From: Allohoeflea poritis
Lineage (GTDB): Bacteria; Pseudomonadota; Alphaproteobacteria; Rhizobiales; Rhizobiaceae
Assembly (NCBI RefSeq): GCF_027889715.1
Contig: NZ_JAPJZH010000009.1
Location: forward strand, 62,001-126,000
Reading direction: 5' to 3'
DNA length: 64,000 nucleotides
The position numbers and the translations under genes are program-made. The notes beneath the pieces were generated by a model, which was not told the origin of the DNA, ran no database searches, and saw nothing but the letters and a program-made list of their open reading frames with translations. Positions 43,528 to 52,281 of the stretch are shown here, one piece after another (position 1 is the stretch's first letter; each line of letters begins with the position of its first letter).

Positions 43528-44286
43528 TCAGTCCAGCATCGATGTCATCCGGGCCAATACCGAACCCTCAGCAATTCCGCCGTCCAGGGTCTTTGATGAC
43601 CAGAGATGGATAGCCAGGCTTCGATTGGTGCTCAAATCGCTGAAATCCAACCCCGGTTCGTTGAGCAGCGACTTGTGTTTAGGGCTCACGGGGTAGAACC
43701 AGTCGGCCGGCTTTGCTGCATCTTCCATGCCGAGCCGCTTCAAATGATGGGTCAGCAAGTCGGGCCCTATGCTGCCCCAGTCGAGATCGGAGAGGTTCGG
43801 TCGTTTTCCTGAAAGCTTGCGTAACATCAGCTTGCGCACCTTGCGGCGGCTGTACCAGGGAGGAATGAAAGCCGGGTTCTCCGACGCTTCCATCATAGAC
43901 GATAGAAGCTCGGACCCGGCCGGAATCCGCTGGACTGCGGTACCGATCAAATCATCGGCCTCCCACCCAAACAGATAGTCGTCACCCGGAAACGGTTTCA
44001 GGCAATAGACATCGCAATCAACGTAGATTCCCATCGCCTCCCTCTGGATGCGATAGCGGTAGATATCAGATGCCAGCGCCAGGCTGCCGCTGTTGTGACG
44101 TATGATCTCATCGCGCGCCATCAATCGTGTCGCGTCGAACAACTCGATACCTTCCGGAACGTCCTCGATTTCATCAAAGGCGTGCAGAACAACCCGGTGC
44201 CCCGCCCTGGCAAATGAAACGAGGCAGGATGCGTGGACGGGCCCGAGAACCGGGCCGATCCAGAGGGCATTTATGGCAGGGAGCAT
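43528..44286 (-). CDS. Glycosyltransferase with DXD motif (family 32-like)
   Basis: A 252-residue protein with the family 32/capsular-polysaccharide pattern: LWIGP near the N-terminus, SDIYRYRIQREAMGIYVDCD (about 73-92), where DCD at 90-92 is the metal site, and IHLWSSK close to the C-terminus. It should transfer a hexose from a nucleotide sugar. It converges on the GT8 gene. The acceptor is unknown. Confidence 0.85.
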   Translation of the reverse strand: MLPAINALWIGPVLGPVHASCLVSFARAGHRVVLHAFDEIEDVPEGIELFDATRLMARDEIIRHNSGSLALASDIYRYRIQREAMGIYVDCDVYCLKPFPGDDYLFGWEADDLIGTAVQRIPAGSELLSSMMEASENPAFIPPWYSRRKVRKLMLRKLSGKRPNLSDLDWGSIGPDLLTHHLKRLGMEDAAKPADWFYPVSPKHKSLLNEPGLDFSDLSTNRSLAIHLWSSKTLDGGIAEGSVLARMTSMLD

Positions 44287-44574
44287 TTATTCAAGGATAC
44301 TGGGCACATCGAAAGGTAAGTTGAAGCGCCAATTGTATAAATGCTGGATAGAACTTCAATCCCATCAAGCAATTCATAGGTATCCGGAGGAACCCGGTGA
44401 TTGGAAAACGCCTCAGTTGACAGCCTCAATCAGCCAAACGACGCATCACTCTGCACCGTCTGCCAAGTCCGGCCGGCTGAACAATTCGGACGCAAAATAC
44501 GAGCTCATCTGCCCAGGCAAAAAGGCTAAGCGAGAACAAGCATGTTAGCTTGGTTACCTCGCCCTCCTGGCCGT

Positions 44575-44874
44575 CTAACACTTATAGGCAATCACGCAGC
44601 GATTGTTGTCCCGTGTGATCACCGATACCGGACGCGAGGTGTTGTCGCGTCCGCAGCGCAGAAAACGCCCCTCGGCCTCGGGAACACCACCGTAGATCGG
44701 CAACACGGTGCCTGAACGCGTGCGCGTCTGCACGCGCCCCTGAGACTTGTACATTGCCTTGGCCTGTTCGCAGCTCATGTCATTGGTGATCTGTTGGGCC
44801 GCCGCCGGATCTGCAGCGGCCAGTCCCGCCACGACCAATGTCAGGACAAGCGGGGAAGCAACTGTCATTCTCAT
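44575..44874 (-). CDS. Small exported Cys-containing protein, unknown function
   Basis: A 99-residue protein with a signal peptide (MRMTVASPLVLTLVVAGLAA, cleavage near AAA|Q). The mature part has four Cys (MSCEQ, FLRCG, NNRCV, AYKC), probably forming two disulfides in the periplasm. GAGGGAGA precedes the ATG at 44874. No named family is recognised. Confidence 0.65.
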   Translation of the reverse strand: MRMTVASPLVLTLVVAGLAAADPAAAQQITNDMSCEQAKAMYKSQGRVQTRTRSGTVLPIYGGVPEAEGRFLRCGRDNTSRPVSVITRDNNRCVIAYKC

Positions 44875-44990
44875 TGCAATTCTCCCTCGTGAGCGTTTGC
44901 TGCCAGCGGTCAACCGAAGTCGCCCGATTTCTGCTGGGCAGGCAGTTACCTATACGAACCGATCAGGCCAACGGATCAGACGAAAAGCGG

Positions 44991-45464
44991 CTATTCCAGC
45001 GCTCTCTTCGCGATTGCCGAGAAAATCGTGTCCAATTCGGCCGCCAGTGTCCGCAGTTCGTCCCCGCCCTCGTCCATATAAGGCGCGAAGACGAAACTGG
45101 GCGTCTTCCAGGCAAGGGTCGCGCCGCCGTCCTCATCCTCGACGATGTAGAAACGGATAGGCGCCTCGATGCCCGCCGCTATGCTGGCGTCGAGCATGCG
45201 CCGCGCAAAGTCGTTGCGATAGACGCCGACCACCCGATTGCCCGGTATCTCGAAGCCCTGTGCCTTGGCGCCATTTGAGGCGCTGGCTTGCGTGACAAGA
45301 CCCATCTTCTCGGCCCGAACAGCCGCCTCAAGACGCTCGATCAGCGCCGCATAGGAAAGCTCCGTATCGAAGATCTGCCAGCCCTCTCGAGGCGCGATCG
45401 GTTGGGCGATGGCAACGCTCGACGCAAGAAAAAGCGCTAACAGTCCGGACACTGCAAATCGCAT
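44991..45464 (-). CDS. DUF302 domain exported protein
   Basis: A 157-residue protein with a signal peptide (MRFAVSGLLALFLASSVAIA) and a DUF302 (TT1751-like) domain: SYAALIERLEAAVRAEKMGL, then VVGVYRNDFARRMLDAS and IRFYIVEDEDGGATLAWKTP. The family is often periplasmic and of unknown role. GAGAGG lies before the ATG at 45464, which is preferred over an upstream in-frame ATG. Confidence 0.85.
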   Translation of the reverse strand: MRFAVSGLLALFLASSVAIAQPIAPREGWQIFDTELSYAALIERLEAAVRAEKMGLVTQASASNGAKAQGFEIPGNRVVGVYRNDFARRMLDASIAAGIEAPIRFYIVEDEDGGATLAWKTPSFVFAPYMDEGGDELRTLAAELDTIFSAIAKRALE

Positions 45465-45725
45465 GGTCACACCTCTCAGGTAGCGGTTTCGCGGGACGGG
45501 ATTATAGGCACGGCGACACGGCCTGACGCTGAAATCGGCATTATCAGCGATCAACTCTTCGCGAGTGGATTTCGCGCGGATGGGAAATTACCGGGACCAG
45601 GGATGTGACAAGCTGACCACCATCTCGAAAACCGCGTTGAACAAGCAAACCAACAGAGTCCTGCTGCGTTTCGACCCCCTGCAAGCAAGACGAATTCCAA
45701 GTCAACGCCGCGAATGCAGTATGGC

Positions 45726-45923
45726 CTAATGCGGCTTGACGGCGACCAGCACAACGCCGAGGCGCGATTCCAGTTCCTGCAGCTTCTTAAGCTTTTCGTC
45801 AGGCAAAGCCGCGGTTTGGGCGTCAACGCCTTCCAGCGCCACCACCGGGCTGCCGATTTCCTTTTCCAGGTTCTGGATCGCCTTCAGTTTTTCCGATTCG
45901 AGATGGGCAAGCGAATAAAGCAT
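45726..45923 (-). CDS. Small hypothetical protein (65 aa)
   Basis: A 65-residue, Lys/Glu-rich, probably helical protein (MLYSLAHLESEKLKAIQNLE; later KLKKLQELESRLGVVLVAV). The start at 45923 has GGAGG at 5-bp spacing, better than an upstream Met. No family is recognised. The divergent neighbour begins 150 bp away. Confidence 0.6.
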   Translation of the reverse strand: MLYSLAHLESEKLKAIQNLEKEIGSPVVALEGVDAQTAALPDEKLKKLQELESRLGVVLVAVKPH

Positions 45924-46075
45924 GGCATCCTCCAGTGAGCGGATGTCGCCCCTTGCAACCGGCATCGGGGCAAGATCCCTATCGGTTCACCAAGATAGAT
46001 AGTGACTTCCGACCACAATACCATATCGTCAAACGGCCCTTGCCGGAACAGGACATCAAACAGAGGACTGCCGAC

Positions 46076-46669
46076 ATGCATGATCCGGGTCTCGGAGCCC
46101 CAGCCATTATCCTCGCTGCCGCGCTGCTCGCATCGGGCCCGGCGCAAGCGCAGATCGAAAGCGCTTATACCAAGCTCGATCTCGAAGGCAGCTGCACCGT
46201 CCTCGACCAGCCGGCGGAAGATGAGGGCGGCGAATGGATCGACTTGCTGTGTGCCGGCTATAAAGGCTTTCCGGTATTCTTCTCCGAAGGCGATCTGCGG
46301 CAGAGCGTGCACTATGGATTTCCGCCGCCGGGCGGGACTGTGTGGGAAAGCTTCGGTTCCTTCAACAGCGTCAGCGACACGATCGAGTGGCGGCTCCTGG
46401 ATGGCAGGCCATTTGCGACCATACACCGATGGACTATCGACCCGGACGGCGTACAGGTGCTGGTTGTCGAAAAAGTCGGCCAACCCGGCATCGGCGAGGG
46501 CTGCGTTGCCGCCTATGTGCTGGCAAGCGGCAACCCGGACGCCAATGTGCAGGCCCGTGCGGCCGCCGACCGGCTTTTCTCCGGATTTGACTGTGCCTCC
46601 GACACCCCGGTGCGGATCGAAGGATCCGTGCCGTTGCCGCCGACCATGATCGACCGTTCCGGCAATTAA
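46076..46669 (+). CDS. Exported protein of unknown function (197 aa)
   Basis: A 197-residue protein with a signal peptide ending near SGPAQA|Q. The mature part holds Cys residues in GSCTVLD, LLCAGY, GEGCVAAYVL and FDCAS, a beta-rich pattern that reminds of small rhizobial periplasmic inhibitors and IalB-like proteins but is not a clear match. The gene lies 68 bp before the acyltransferase gene and could be co-transcribed with it. Confidence 0.65.
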   Translation: MHDPGLGAPAIILAAALLASGPAQAQIESAYTKLDLEGSCTVLDQPAEDEGGEWIDLLCAGYKGFPVFFSEGDLRQSVHYGFPPPGGTVWESFGSFNSVSDTIEWRLLDGRPFATIHRWTIDPDGVQVLVVEKVGQPGIGEGCVAAYVLASGNPDANVQARAAADRLFSGFDCASDTPVRIEGSVPLPPTMIDRSGN

Positions 46670-46737
46670 TCGGCGTTCCGTCGCCTCCCGGCAGCTTAAC
46701 CGTTGCCAAACCGATACGTCCGCACGAATATGCGCCC

Positions 46738-48144
46738 ATGGGGGAGACGGTCGAACTGCCGCTGTGGCTTGTGGTGCTTGCCGGGTTACTGGCACTGGTC
46801 GGTATTGTCGACCGGCTGCTGACACCTTCTGTGCGCTGGTATCTTCACCGGCGCGCCAACCGGGCGATTGACGAGCTCAACACGCGGCTCAAGCTGAAGA
46901 TCCGGCCCTTCCGCACCACCGGCCGCAGCATCGTTGTCGACCGTGTGGCGCATGATCCCGATGTTCTGGCCGCCGCGGAGGAGCACGCACGCGAACACGG
47001 CATGCCCGTCGAGGTCGCAATCGATACGGCGGAGCGCTATGCCCGGGAAATCGTTCCGGCTTTCAGCGCCTATGTCTATTTTCGTATCGGTACGCGCCTC
47101 GCCCGCTGGCTGTCGACTGCGCTCTACAAAGTTCGTCTCGGCTATTCCGATTCCGATGCCCTTGCAGCAGTCCCGTCCAACGCATCGGTTGTCTTCGTGA
47201 TGAACCACCGTTCCAATATGGATTACGTCATCGTCACCTATCTCGCTTCCGCGACATCGGCGCTTTCCTACGCGGTCGGCGAATGGGCGCGCCTGCCGGT
47301 GCTGCAGACCCTGATCCGCGCGACCGGCGCCTATTTCATTCGCCGCGATGCGCGCAACCGGCTCTACCGTCGGGTTTTGGCGAGCTATGTGCGCATGGCA
47401 ACGCAATCGGGAGTCACCCAGGCGATCTTCCTGGAAGGCGGACTTTCGCGCGACGGAAAGCTTCGTCCGGTCAAGCTTGGCCTTCTGTCCTACATTCTGT
47501 CCGCCACGGAAAACGCCACGGAAGACACGGTCTTCATTCCGGTCGGGCTCAACTATGACCGCGTTCTCGAGGATCGCTCGTTGATGGCCGCCGACGACGG
47601 CAGCGCTCCGCGAACGACGGTGCAAAAAACCGCGACGACGCTGGCATTTCTATGGAAGAACCTGCGCCTGCGTCTGGCCGGCCGGTGGCACCGCTTCGGC
47701 TATGCCAGCGTATCCTTTGGCAGACCTGTCTCGCTGAGTGCTTTTCTGGAGGAGAAGAACAGCACCCATTGGGCCGCTCTTGACGAGGCCGAGCACGCCA
47801 CCTTGACGCAGGAGCTTGGAGAGCGGCTGCTGGCCGATGTCGGAGAGCTGATCCCCGCCCTGCCCGTTTCGCTGGTGGCGCTCGCGCTTGATGAAGCCGG
47901 CTCGGAAAAGCTCGACCGTCTTTCGCTGAAGGCCCGGGTCGACGCGCTGATCGATCGGCTGATCGAAAGCGGTGCCCATGTGCATATTGCCCACCAGGAC
48001 CGTGACTATGAAGTCACGGTCGGCCTGCGCATGCTGACCATGCGCCACATCGTGGTGCAGGCCGATGACGGCACCCTGCAGATCGCGCCCGGTGACGAAC
48101 GCCTTGTTGCCTACTACGCAAACGCGATCCGTCATCTGGTTTGA
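46738..48144 (+). CDS. PlsB-like glycerol-3-phosphate 1-acyltransferase, short form
   Basis: A 468-residue acyltransferase with the LPLAT blocks of PlsB: NHRSNMD (156-162, the HxxxxD catalytic block), GAYFIRRD (197-204), FLEGGLSRDGK (231-241) and VFIPVGLNYDRVLED (about 265-280). It should acylate glycerol-3-phosphate from acyl-CoA or acyl-ACP at the inner membrane; one hydrophobic N-terminal helix anchors it. It is much shorter than E. coli PlsB (about 800 residues), lacking most of the N-terminal region. Short PlsB-like proteins occur alongside PlsX/PlsY in alphaproteobacteria. Confidence 0.85.
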   Translation: MGETVELPLWLVVLAGLLALVGIVDRLLTPSVRWYLHRRANRAIDELNTRLKLKIRPFRTTGRSIVVDRVAHDPDVLAAAEEHAREHGMPVEVAIDTAERYAREIVPAFSAYVYFRIGTRLARWLSTALYKVRLGYSDSDALAAVPSNASVVFVMNHRSNMDYVIVTYLASATSALSYAVGEWARLPVLQTLIRATGAYFIRRDARNRLYRRVLASYVRMATQSGVTQAIFLEGGLSRDGKLRPVKLGLLSYILSATENATEDTVFIPVGLNYDRVLEDRSLMAADDGSAPRTTVQKTATTLAFLWKNLRLRLAGRWHRFGYASVSFGRPVSLSAFLEEKNSTHWAALDEAEHATLTQELGERLLADVGELIPALPVSLVALALDEAGSEKLDRLSLKARVDALIDRLIESGAHVHIAHQDRDYEVTVGLRMLTMRHIVVQADDGTLQIAPGDERLVAYYANAIRHLV

Positions 48145-48169
48145 TGGACAACCTGCAGAAAGATCACAT

Positions 48170-48439
48170 CTAGCGCACATATCCCCGAAGCCTTCGGACC
48201 GTATCGGGATTTTCCATCTCCCAGACCTTGAAGCGCTCATAGCCCCGCAAGGCGATGGCATAGCGCTCCGCCAGAGGCCGCCCCCGCATGTCCTCAAGTT
48301 CGCCGGAGGTGAGGAACCGCATCTTCACCGCCTCCTGAAACTGACCGCACTCGGTAATCTGCTGACGCGTCAAAGGCCCCTGCTCCGCCAGCATGTTGCA
48401 GGCATAAAGGGCTCCGATCAAAGTCAGCAAATCAGGCAT
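48170..48439 (-). CDS. Small hypothetical protein (89 aa)
   Basis: An 89-residue helical protein, start MPDLLTLIGALYACNMLAEQ, with two Cys and a Tyr/Arg-rich C-terminus. The first 18 residues are hydrophobic and could be a membrane anchor or signal. It converges on the acyltransferase gene, with 25 bp between stops. Family unknown. Confidence 0.55.
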   Translation of the reverse strand: MPDLLTLIGALYACNMLAEQGPLTRQQITECGQFQEAVKMRFLTSGELEDMRGRPLAERYAIALRGYERFKVWEMENPDTVRRLRGYVR

Positions 48440-48619
48440 TTTGTTGCTCCGGTTTCCATGCCACTCAAAATGACGCCGGCTTCTTGATGTCCGTCAAATT
48501 CAAGATAGGGCGCTTTGTGTGCCCGTGCAGACAATAACACGGGGCAGTCCTTCGAAAAAACGCCATTGACCGGCTCGCGACCGCCTTCCATACGACGATC
48601 CGCATGCTAATGTCCGGCC

Positions 48620-49681
48620 ATGCCATCGCATCTTCGCCTGTTGCCTGTCGCTCTTCTGTCGCTGCCTTTACTGTCCGGCTGCGAAAGCCTTTCCTATTAT
48701 TCCCAGTCGCTGGGTGGGCACCTGGAATTGGTCAATTCCGGTCAGCGCATTGATCGTCTGATCGCCGATCCGCGCAGCGCGCCTGATCTCAGGGCACAGC
48801 TCACGGAGGCGCGCGCGATCCGGGCCTTTGCCTCCGAGCGCCTCGCACTGCCCGACAACAACAGTTACCGCTCCTATGTCGACACCGGACGCGAGTTCGT
48901 GAGCTGGGCCGTGTTCGCGACGCCCGAACTGTCACTGGAAGTACGCACCTGGTGTTTCCCGATCGTCGGCTGCGTGCCCTATCGCGGCTATTTCTCGAGG
49001 CAGGAGGCGTTCAGTTACGCGAAGGAACTCGCAGACGGGGGCGACGACGTCTATGTCGCGGGCATCCCGGCCTATTCGACGCTCGGATGGACCAGCGACC
49101 CGCTGCTGAACACGATGTTCCTGCGTGGCGACACCTATCTGGCGAGCGTCGTCTTCCACGAACTGACCCATCAGGTGGTCTATGTCCGCGGAGACGCAGC
49201 CTTCAACGAGGCCTTTGCCGTCTCGGTCGAGGACAGCGGCACGGTGCTCTGGCTGGAGCACAAGGACGACAAGGCAGGTTTAAAACGTTACCGGCTGAGT
49301 CAAAGACGCAACGCCGACTTCCAGGCGCTGGTCGCGCGGACGCGCGAGGAGCTTCATGGCATCTACACCGGCAACGGCAGCGATGCGGAAAAGCGCGCCG
49401 AAAAAGCGGCAGCCATCGAACGGCTGCGCGCCCGCTACAGGCGTCTGAAGACGCGCAAATGGGACGGCTACAGCGGCTATGACGCCTGGTTCAGCGAGCC
49501 GATCAACAATGCGAAACTCGCGACGATATCCGTCTACAATGATCTCGAACCTGCTTTTTCCCGTCTGCTTGAATTGTGCGCCTCGGACTATGGGCGCTAC
49601 TACGAGGCCGTCCGCCGCATCGGCAGGCTCGACTTTGCGCGGCGCCGGGAGGTGCTGGAAGGCGCAACGCGTTGCGACTGA
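48620..49681 (+). CDS. Putative aminopeptidase lipoprotein (COG4324/PF10023)
   Basis: A 353-residue zinc peptidase of the Aminopep family. The lipobox LLSGC puts the lipidated Cys at 21, so it is an outer- or inner-membrane lipoprotein facing the periplasm. The zinc motif HELTH is at 180-184 with a downstream glutamate in NEAFA (198) as third ligand. The phrase GRGYDVYVAGIPAY-like segment (DVYVAGIPAYSTLGW) is typical. It is followed 6 bp later by a GNAT gene in the same direction. Confidence 0.88.
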   Translation: MPSHLRLLPVALLSLPLLSGCESLSYYSQSLGGHLELVNSGQRIDRLIADPRSAPDLRAQLTEARAIRAFASERLALPDNNSYRSYVDTGREFVSWAVFATPELSLEVRTWCFPIVGCVPYRGYFSRQEAFSYAKELADGGDDVYVAGIPAYSTLGWTSDPLLNTMFLRGDTYLASVVFHELTHQVVYVRGDAAFNEAFAVSVEDSGTVLWLEHKDDKAGLKRYRLSQRRNADFQALVARTREELHGIYTGNGSDAEKRAEKAAAIERLRARYRRLKTRKWDGYSGYDAWFSEPINNAKLATISVYNDLEPAFSRLLELCASDYGRYYEAVRRIGRLDFARRREVLEGATRCD

Positions 49682-49687
49682 CAGGTA

Positions 49688-50149
49688 ATGAAACCGATCA
49701 TCCTCAGAACCGCCGAACCATCGGACGCCGAATGCCTGGCGCGCATTCACAGATCCGCTCGTGCCGCCGCCATGCCATGGCTTCCCGTCCTGCACACACC
49801 GCAAGAGGATGTGCGGTATTTTTCGCAGGTGGTTTTGCCCCGACAGACCGTTTGCGTCGCAGAAATGGAAGGCTCGCCAACCGGCTTCATTGCCTTTGAA
49901 AACGACTGGATCAATCACCTCTATGTGGATCCGACCCATTGGCGTGAAGGCGTCGGCACGCTGCTGCTCCACCATGCGATGAAGGGCGCGGCCAGGCTTC
50001 AGCTCTGGACTTTTCAGGAAAACGGACCGGCGCGAGAATTCTATGCAAAATCCGGCTTTCGGGAGGCTGCCTTCACGAACGGAGCCGGCAATGAGGAACG
50101 GACACCCGATGTCCGCATGGTTTGGGAACAAGGCGCGGAGCAGCGGTAG
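49688..50149 (+). CDS. GNAT family N-acetyltransferase
   Basis: A 153-residue acetyltransferase: ILRTAEPSDAECLARIH start, NHLYVDPTHWREGVGTLLLH (about 77-96, containing the Q/R-x-x-G-x-G/A CoA loop as R-E-G-V-G), and LWTFQENGPAREFYAKSGFR near the end. It has the compact single-domain size. The gene lies 6 bp after the aminopeptidase gene, so they are probably one operon, ended by the hairpin at 50175. The substrate is unknown. Confidence 0.9.
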   Translation: MKPIILRTAEPSDAECLARIHRSARAAAMPWLPVLHTPQEDVRYFSQVVLPRQTVCVAEMEGSPTGFIAFENDWINHLYVDPTHWREGVGTLLLHHAMKGAARLQLWTFQENGPAREFYAKSGFREAAFTNGAGNEERTPDVRMVWEQGAEQR

Positions 50150-50174
50150 CTGGTAAACGCAAATCAAACGAAAA

Positions 50175-50205
50175 GGGCCACCCGGTTGGGTGGCCCCGCA
50201 TTTTT
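50175..50205. terminator. Bidirectional rho-independent terminator
   Basis: GGGCCACCC-GGTT-GGGTGGCCC followed by CGCATTTTT on the plus strand, and by TTTTCGTTT on the minus strand. It ends the aminopeptidase-GNAT operon and the small minus-strand gene at 50253-50333. Confidence 0.85.
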
Positions 50206-50252
50206 GTGTTCGGAAGGGACCGGGTTGACGTCACCCGGTGACGTTCGTCCGG

Positions 50253-50333
50253 TTACCGGGCTCCGATCGGAGGCTGCTCCTTCTCGTTGCCCTTAAACTC
50301 TGTCCCAACGCGACACGTAAAAACGCTAGACAT
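50253..50333 (-). CDS. 26-residue sORF with perfect Shine-Dalgarno
   Basis: A short ORF beginning MSSVFTCRVGTEF, 26 residues, Lys/Glu-rich C-terminus. It has AAGGAGGT six bases before the ATG, a perfect match to the anti-Shine-Dalgarno. A promoter is visible on the same strand: TGGACC (50393-50398), 17 bp, TATAAG (50370-50375). A strong terminator follows. The whole unit (promoter, ribosome site, ORF, terminator) fits in about 220 bp and does not overlap other genes. The next minus-strand gene is far away, so it is not a leader peptide. Function unknown. Confidence 0.65.
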   Translation of the reverse strand: MSSVFTCRVGTEFKGNEKEQPPIGAR

Positions 50334-50509
50334 TGGACCACCTCCTTCCGTTGAATTGAACATTCCTGCCTTATACGCGGATTCGCCGCGGCGGTCCACT
50401 TGCGGTCGACATGGCCGCCGCGCGGACCGTATTGCGCATATGCGGCTTTCCATTTGATCGGCAATCGGATTAGGTTACGGCCCGGTCGATATTCAGCGGG
50501 AGCCCTCTC

Positions 50510-50968
50510 ATGATCATGTATTCGCGCGAACTGACGGTGAACTGGGGTGAATCGGACCCTTTCGGCCTGGTCTATTTCCCGCTCATGCTGGCCTGGTTCA
50601 ACGACACGGAGCACGAGCTCCTGCGCGCCATCGGCTTTCCGACCAACCGGATGATTGCCGAGAACCGCAGCGCCTTCGTCATGGGCGATGTGCATTTCAA
50701 GTTCATTGGCCCGGCCGCCTATGGCGACCGCGTGCGCACTGTCATCCAGCTCTCCAAGATGACCCGCTCGACCCTGCACTGGGACTGCCGCGCCGAACAC
50801 TCATCCTCCGGCGATCTGATCACCATGGGTCGCGCCATTCGCATCCACGCGCAGATCCAGGACGACGGCAATATCAAGTCGATCCCGATCCCGGACGACA
50901 TCCGGGACGCACTGTCGAAGCCCGGCGCCCTGGTCGATATGGACAGCGGCCACCCACAGTCGGATTAG
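50510..50968 (+). CDS. Hotdog-fold acyl-CoA thioesterase (4HBT family)
   Basis: A 152-residue hotdog protein. The N-terminal ELTVNWGESDPFGLVYFPLM is the 4-hydroxybenzoyl-CoA-thioesterase active-site segment, with the catalytic Asp in SDP. AFVMGDVHFKFIGPAAYGD follows as the second typical strand. It should hydrolyse an acyl-CoA. The Trp-Gly in place of the first D of the D-x-D pattern is a minor variant. No pathway neighbours. Confidence 0.85.
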   Translation: MIMYSRELTVNWGESDPFGLVYFPLMLAWFNDTEHELLRAIGFPTNRMIAENRSAFVMGDVHFKFIGPAAYGDRVRTVIQLSKMTRSTLHWDCRAEHSSSGDLITMGRAIRIHAQIQDDGNIKSIPIPDDIRDALSKPGALVDMDSGHPQSD

Positions 50969-51062
50969 CGATATCTCGACGTCGTGGCGGAAACGGACCT
51001 TTCCGCCTGCAGATACCATGATACGGCTGAGCTTCTGACAGCCAGAGCGCGGAGCAATGACC

Positions 51063-52274
51063 ATGGCGAAATCCAACGCGTATAAGGGTCTTTCAACAAC
51101 GGCGATCCATGCGGGCGAAGGTCCCGACCCGGCAACCGGCGCTTCGGCACCCAATATCGTCATGTCCTCGACCTATGTCGCCGAGGAGATTGCCGGCTTC
51201 TCCGCCCACGACCTTTCGGACGACAGCCCCTTCCTGTACGGGCGCTGGGCCAACCCGTCGGTGCGCGCCCTTGAAAACAAGATCGCGGCGCTCGAAGGAA
51301 CCGAATCGTGCCTGTGCCTTGCATCGGGCATGGCGGCGGCAAGCGCCATATTCCTTACCGTGCTTTCGGCGGGAGATCACGTCATCGTCTCGGACGTATC
51401 CTATGCCGGCGTTGCCGAACTGGCCCGCGATACGCTGCCCAGGCTAGGTATCGAGGTGTCGCTGGTCGACATGACGGATCTGGGTGCTGTTGCACAGGCC
51501 GTTCGAGCGAACACCAAGCTGATACACACCGAGACGCCCGCCAATCCGATCATGCGGTTGACCGACCTCGCCGCCATTTCCGAAATCGCCCGAAGCGCCG
51601 GCGCCCGGCACTCCTGCGACGCCACATTCGCCTCGCCCATCGGCCAGAAATCAGCCGAACTGGGCGTCGACTATGTCATGCATTCGATTACCAAATATAT
51701 CGGCGGCCACGGGGATGCCATCGGCGGCGCAGTGTGCGCACGCGCGCAGGATATCAGGGCGCTGACGGTCGAGGCCGCCATCCATCATGGCGGCATCCTG
51801 TCGCCCTTCAACGCTTGGCTGATCGCCCGCGGCACGTCCACGCTGCCATTGCGCATGCGCGCCCACCAGGAGGGCGCAATGGCCGTCGCAGCCTGGCTGG
51901 AAGATCATCCGAAGGCGACAAAGGTGCTCTATCCCGGCCTTGCCAGCCATCCGCAGCACGAACTCGCGGCCCGGCAGATGCAGAACTACTCCGGCATGAT
52001 CGCCTTCCAGGTCGGCGATGAACGAACCGGCGAAACACTGGCCGCGCGCATGGCTGAAGAGTTGCAGGTCATCCACTATGCCGTCTCGCTCGGCCACCAC
52101 CGCTCTCTGATCTGGTGGCTGCCGACCAGCGGCATGATGGAAACCTCTTTCCGGTTGAGCGGAAAACAGTTCGACCGCTACCGCGACTTTGCCGGCGACG
52201 GCATCTTCCGCCTGTCGATCGGCCTGGAAGACGCCGAAGACCTGATCGCGGATCTGGACCGGGTGTTGGGATAG
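51063..52274 (+). CDS. Cys/Met-metabolism PLP-dependent enzyme (cystathionine gamma-synthase/lyase family)
   Basis: A 403-residue fold-type I PLP enzyme. Family phrases are YGRWANPSVRALE, LASGMAAASAIFL, the cofactor Asp in DATFASP, and the Schiff-base lysine in HSITKYIGGHGDAIGG. SFRLSGKQFDRY and LSIGLEDAEDLIADL close the protein. Reactions in this family include cystathionine beta/gamma-lyase, methionine gamma-lyase and O-acetylhomoserine sulfhydrylase; sequence alone does not decide. The ATG at 51063 has GGAG at 8-bp spacing; an ATG at 51057 is too close to it. Confidence 0.9.
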   Translation: MAKSNAYKGLSTTAIHAGEGPDPATGASAPNIVMSSTYVAEEIAGFSAHDLSDDSPFLYGRWANPSVRALENKIAALEGTESCLCLASGMAAASAIFLTVLSAGDHVIVSDVSYAGVAELARDTLPRLGIEVSLVDMTDLGAVAQAVRANTKLIHTETPANPIMRLTDLAAISEIARSAGARHSCDATFASPIGQKSAELGVDYVMHSITKYIGGHGDAIGGAVCARAQDIRALTVEAAIHHGGILSPFNAWLIARGTSTLPLRMRAHQEGAMAVAAWLEDHPKATKVLYPGLASHPQHELAARQMQNYSGMIAFQVGDERTGETLAARMAEELQVIHYAVSLGHHRSLIWWLPTSGMMETSFRLSGKQFDRYRDFAGDGIFRLSIGLEDAEDLIADLDRVLG

Positions 52275-52281
52275 ACCTTCG

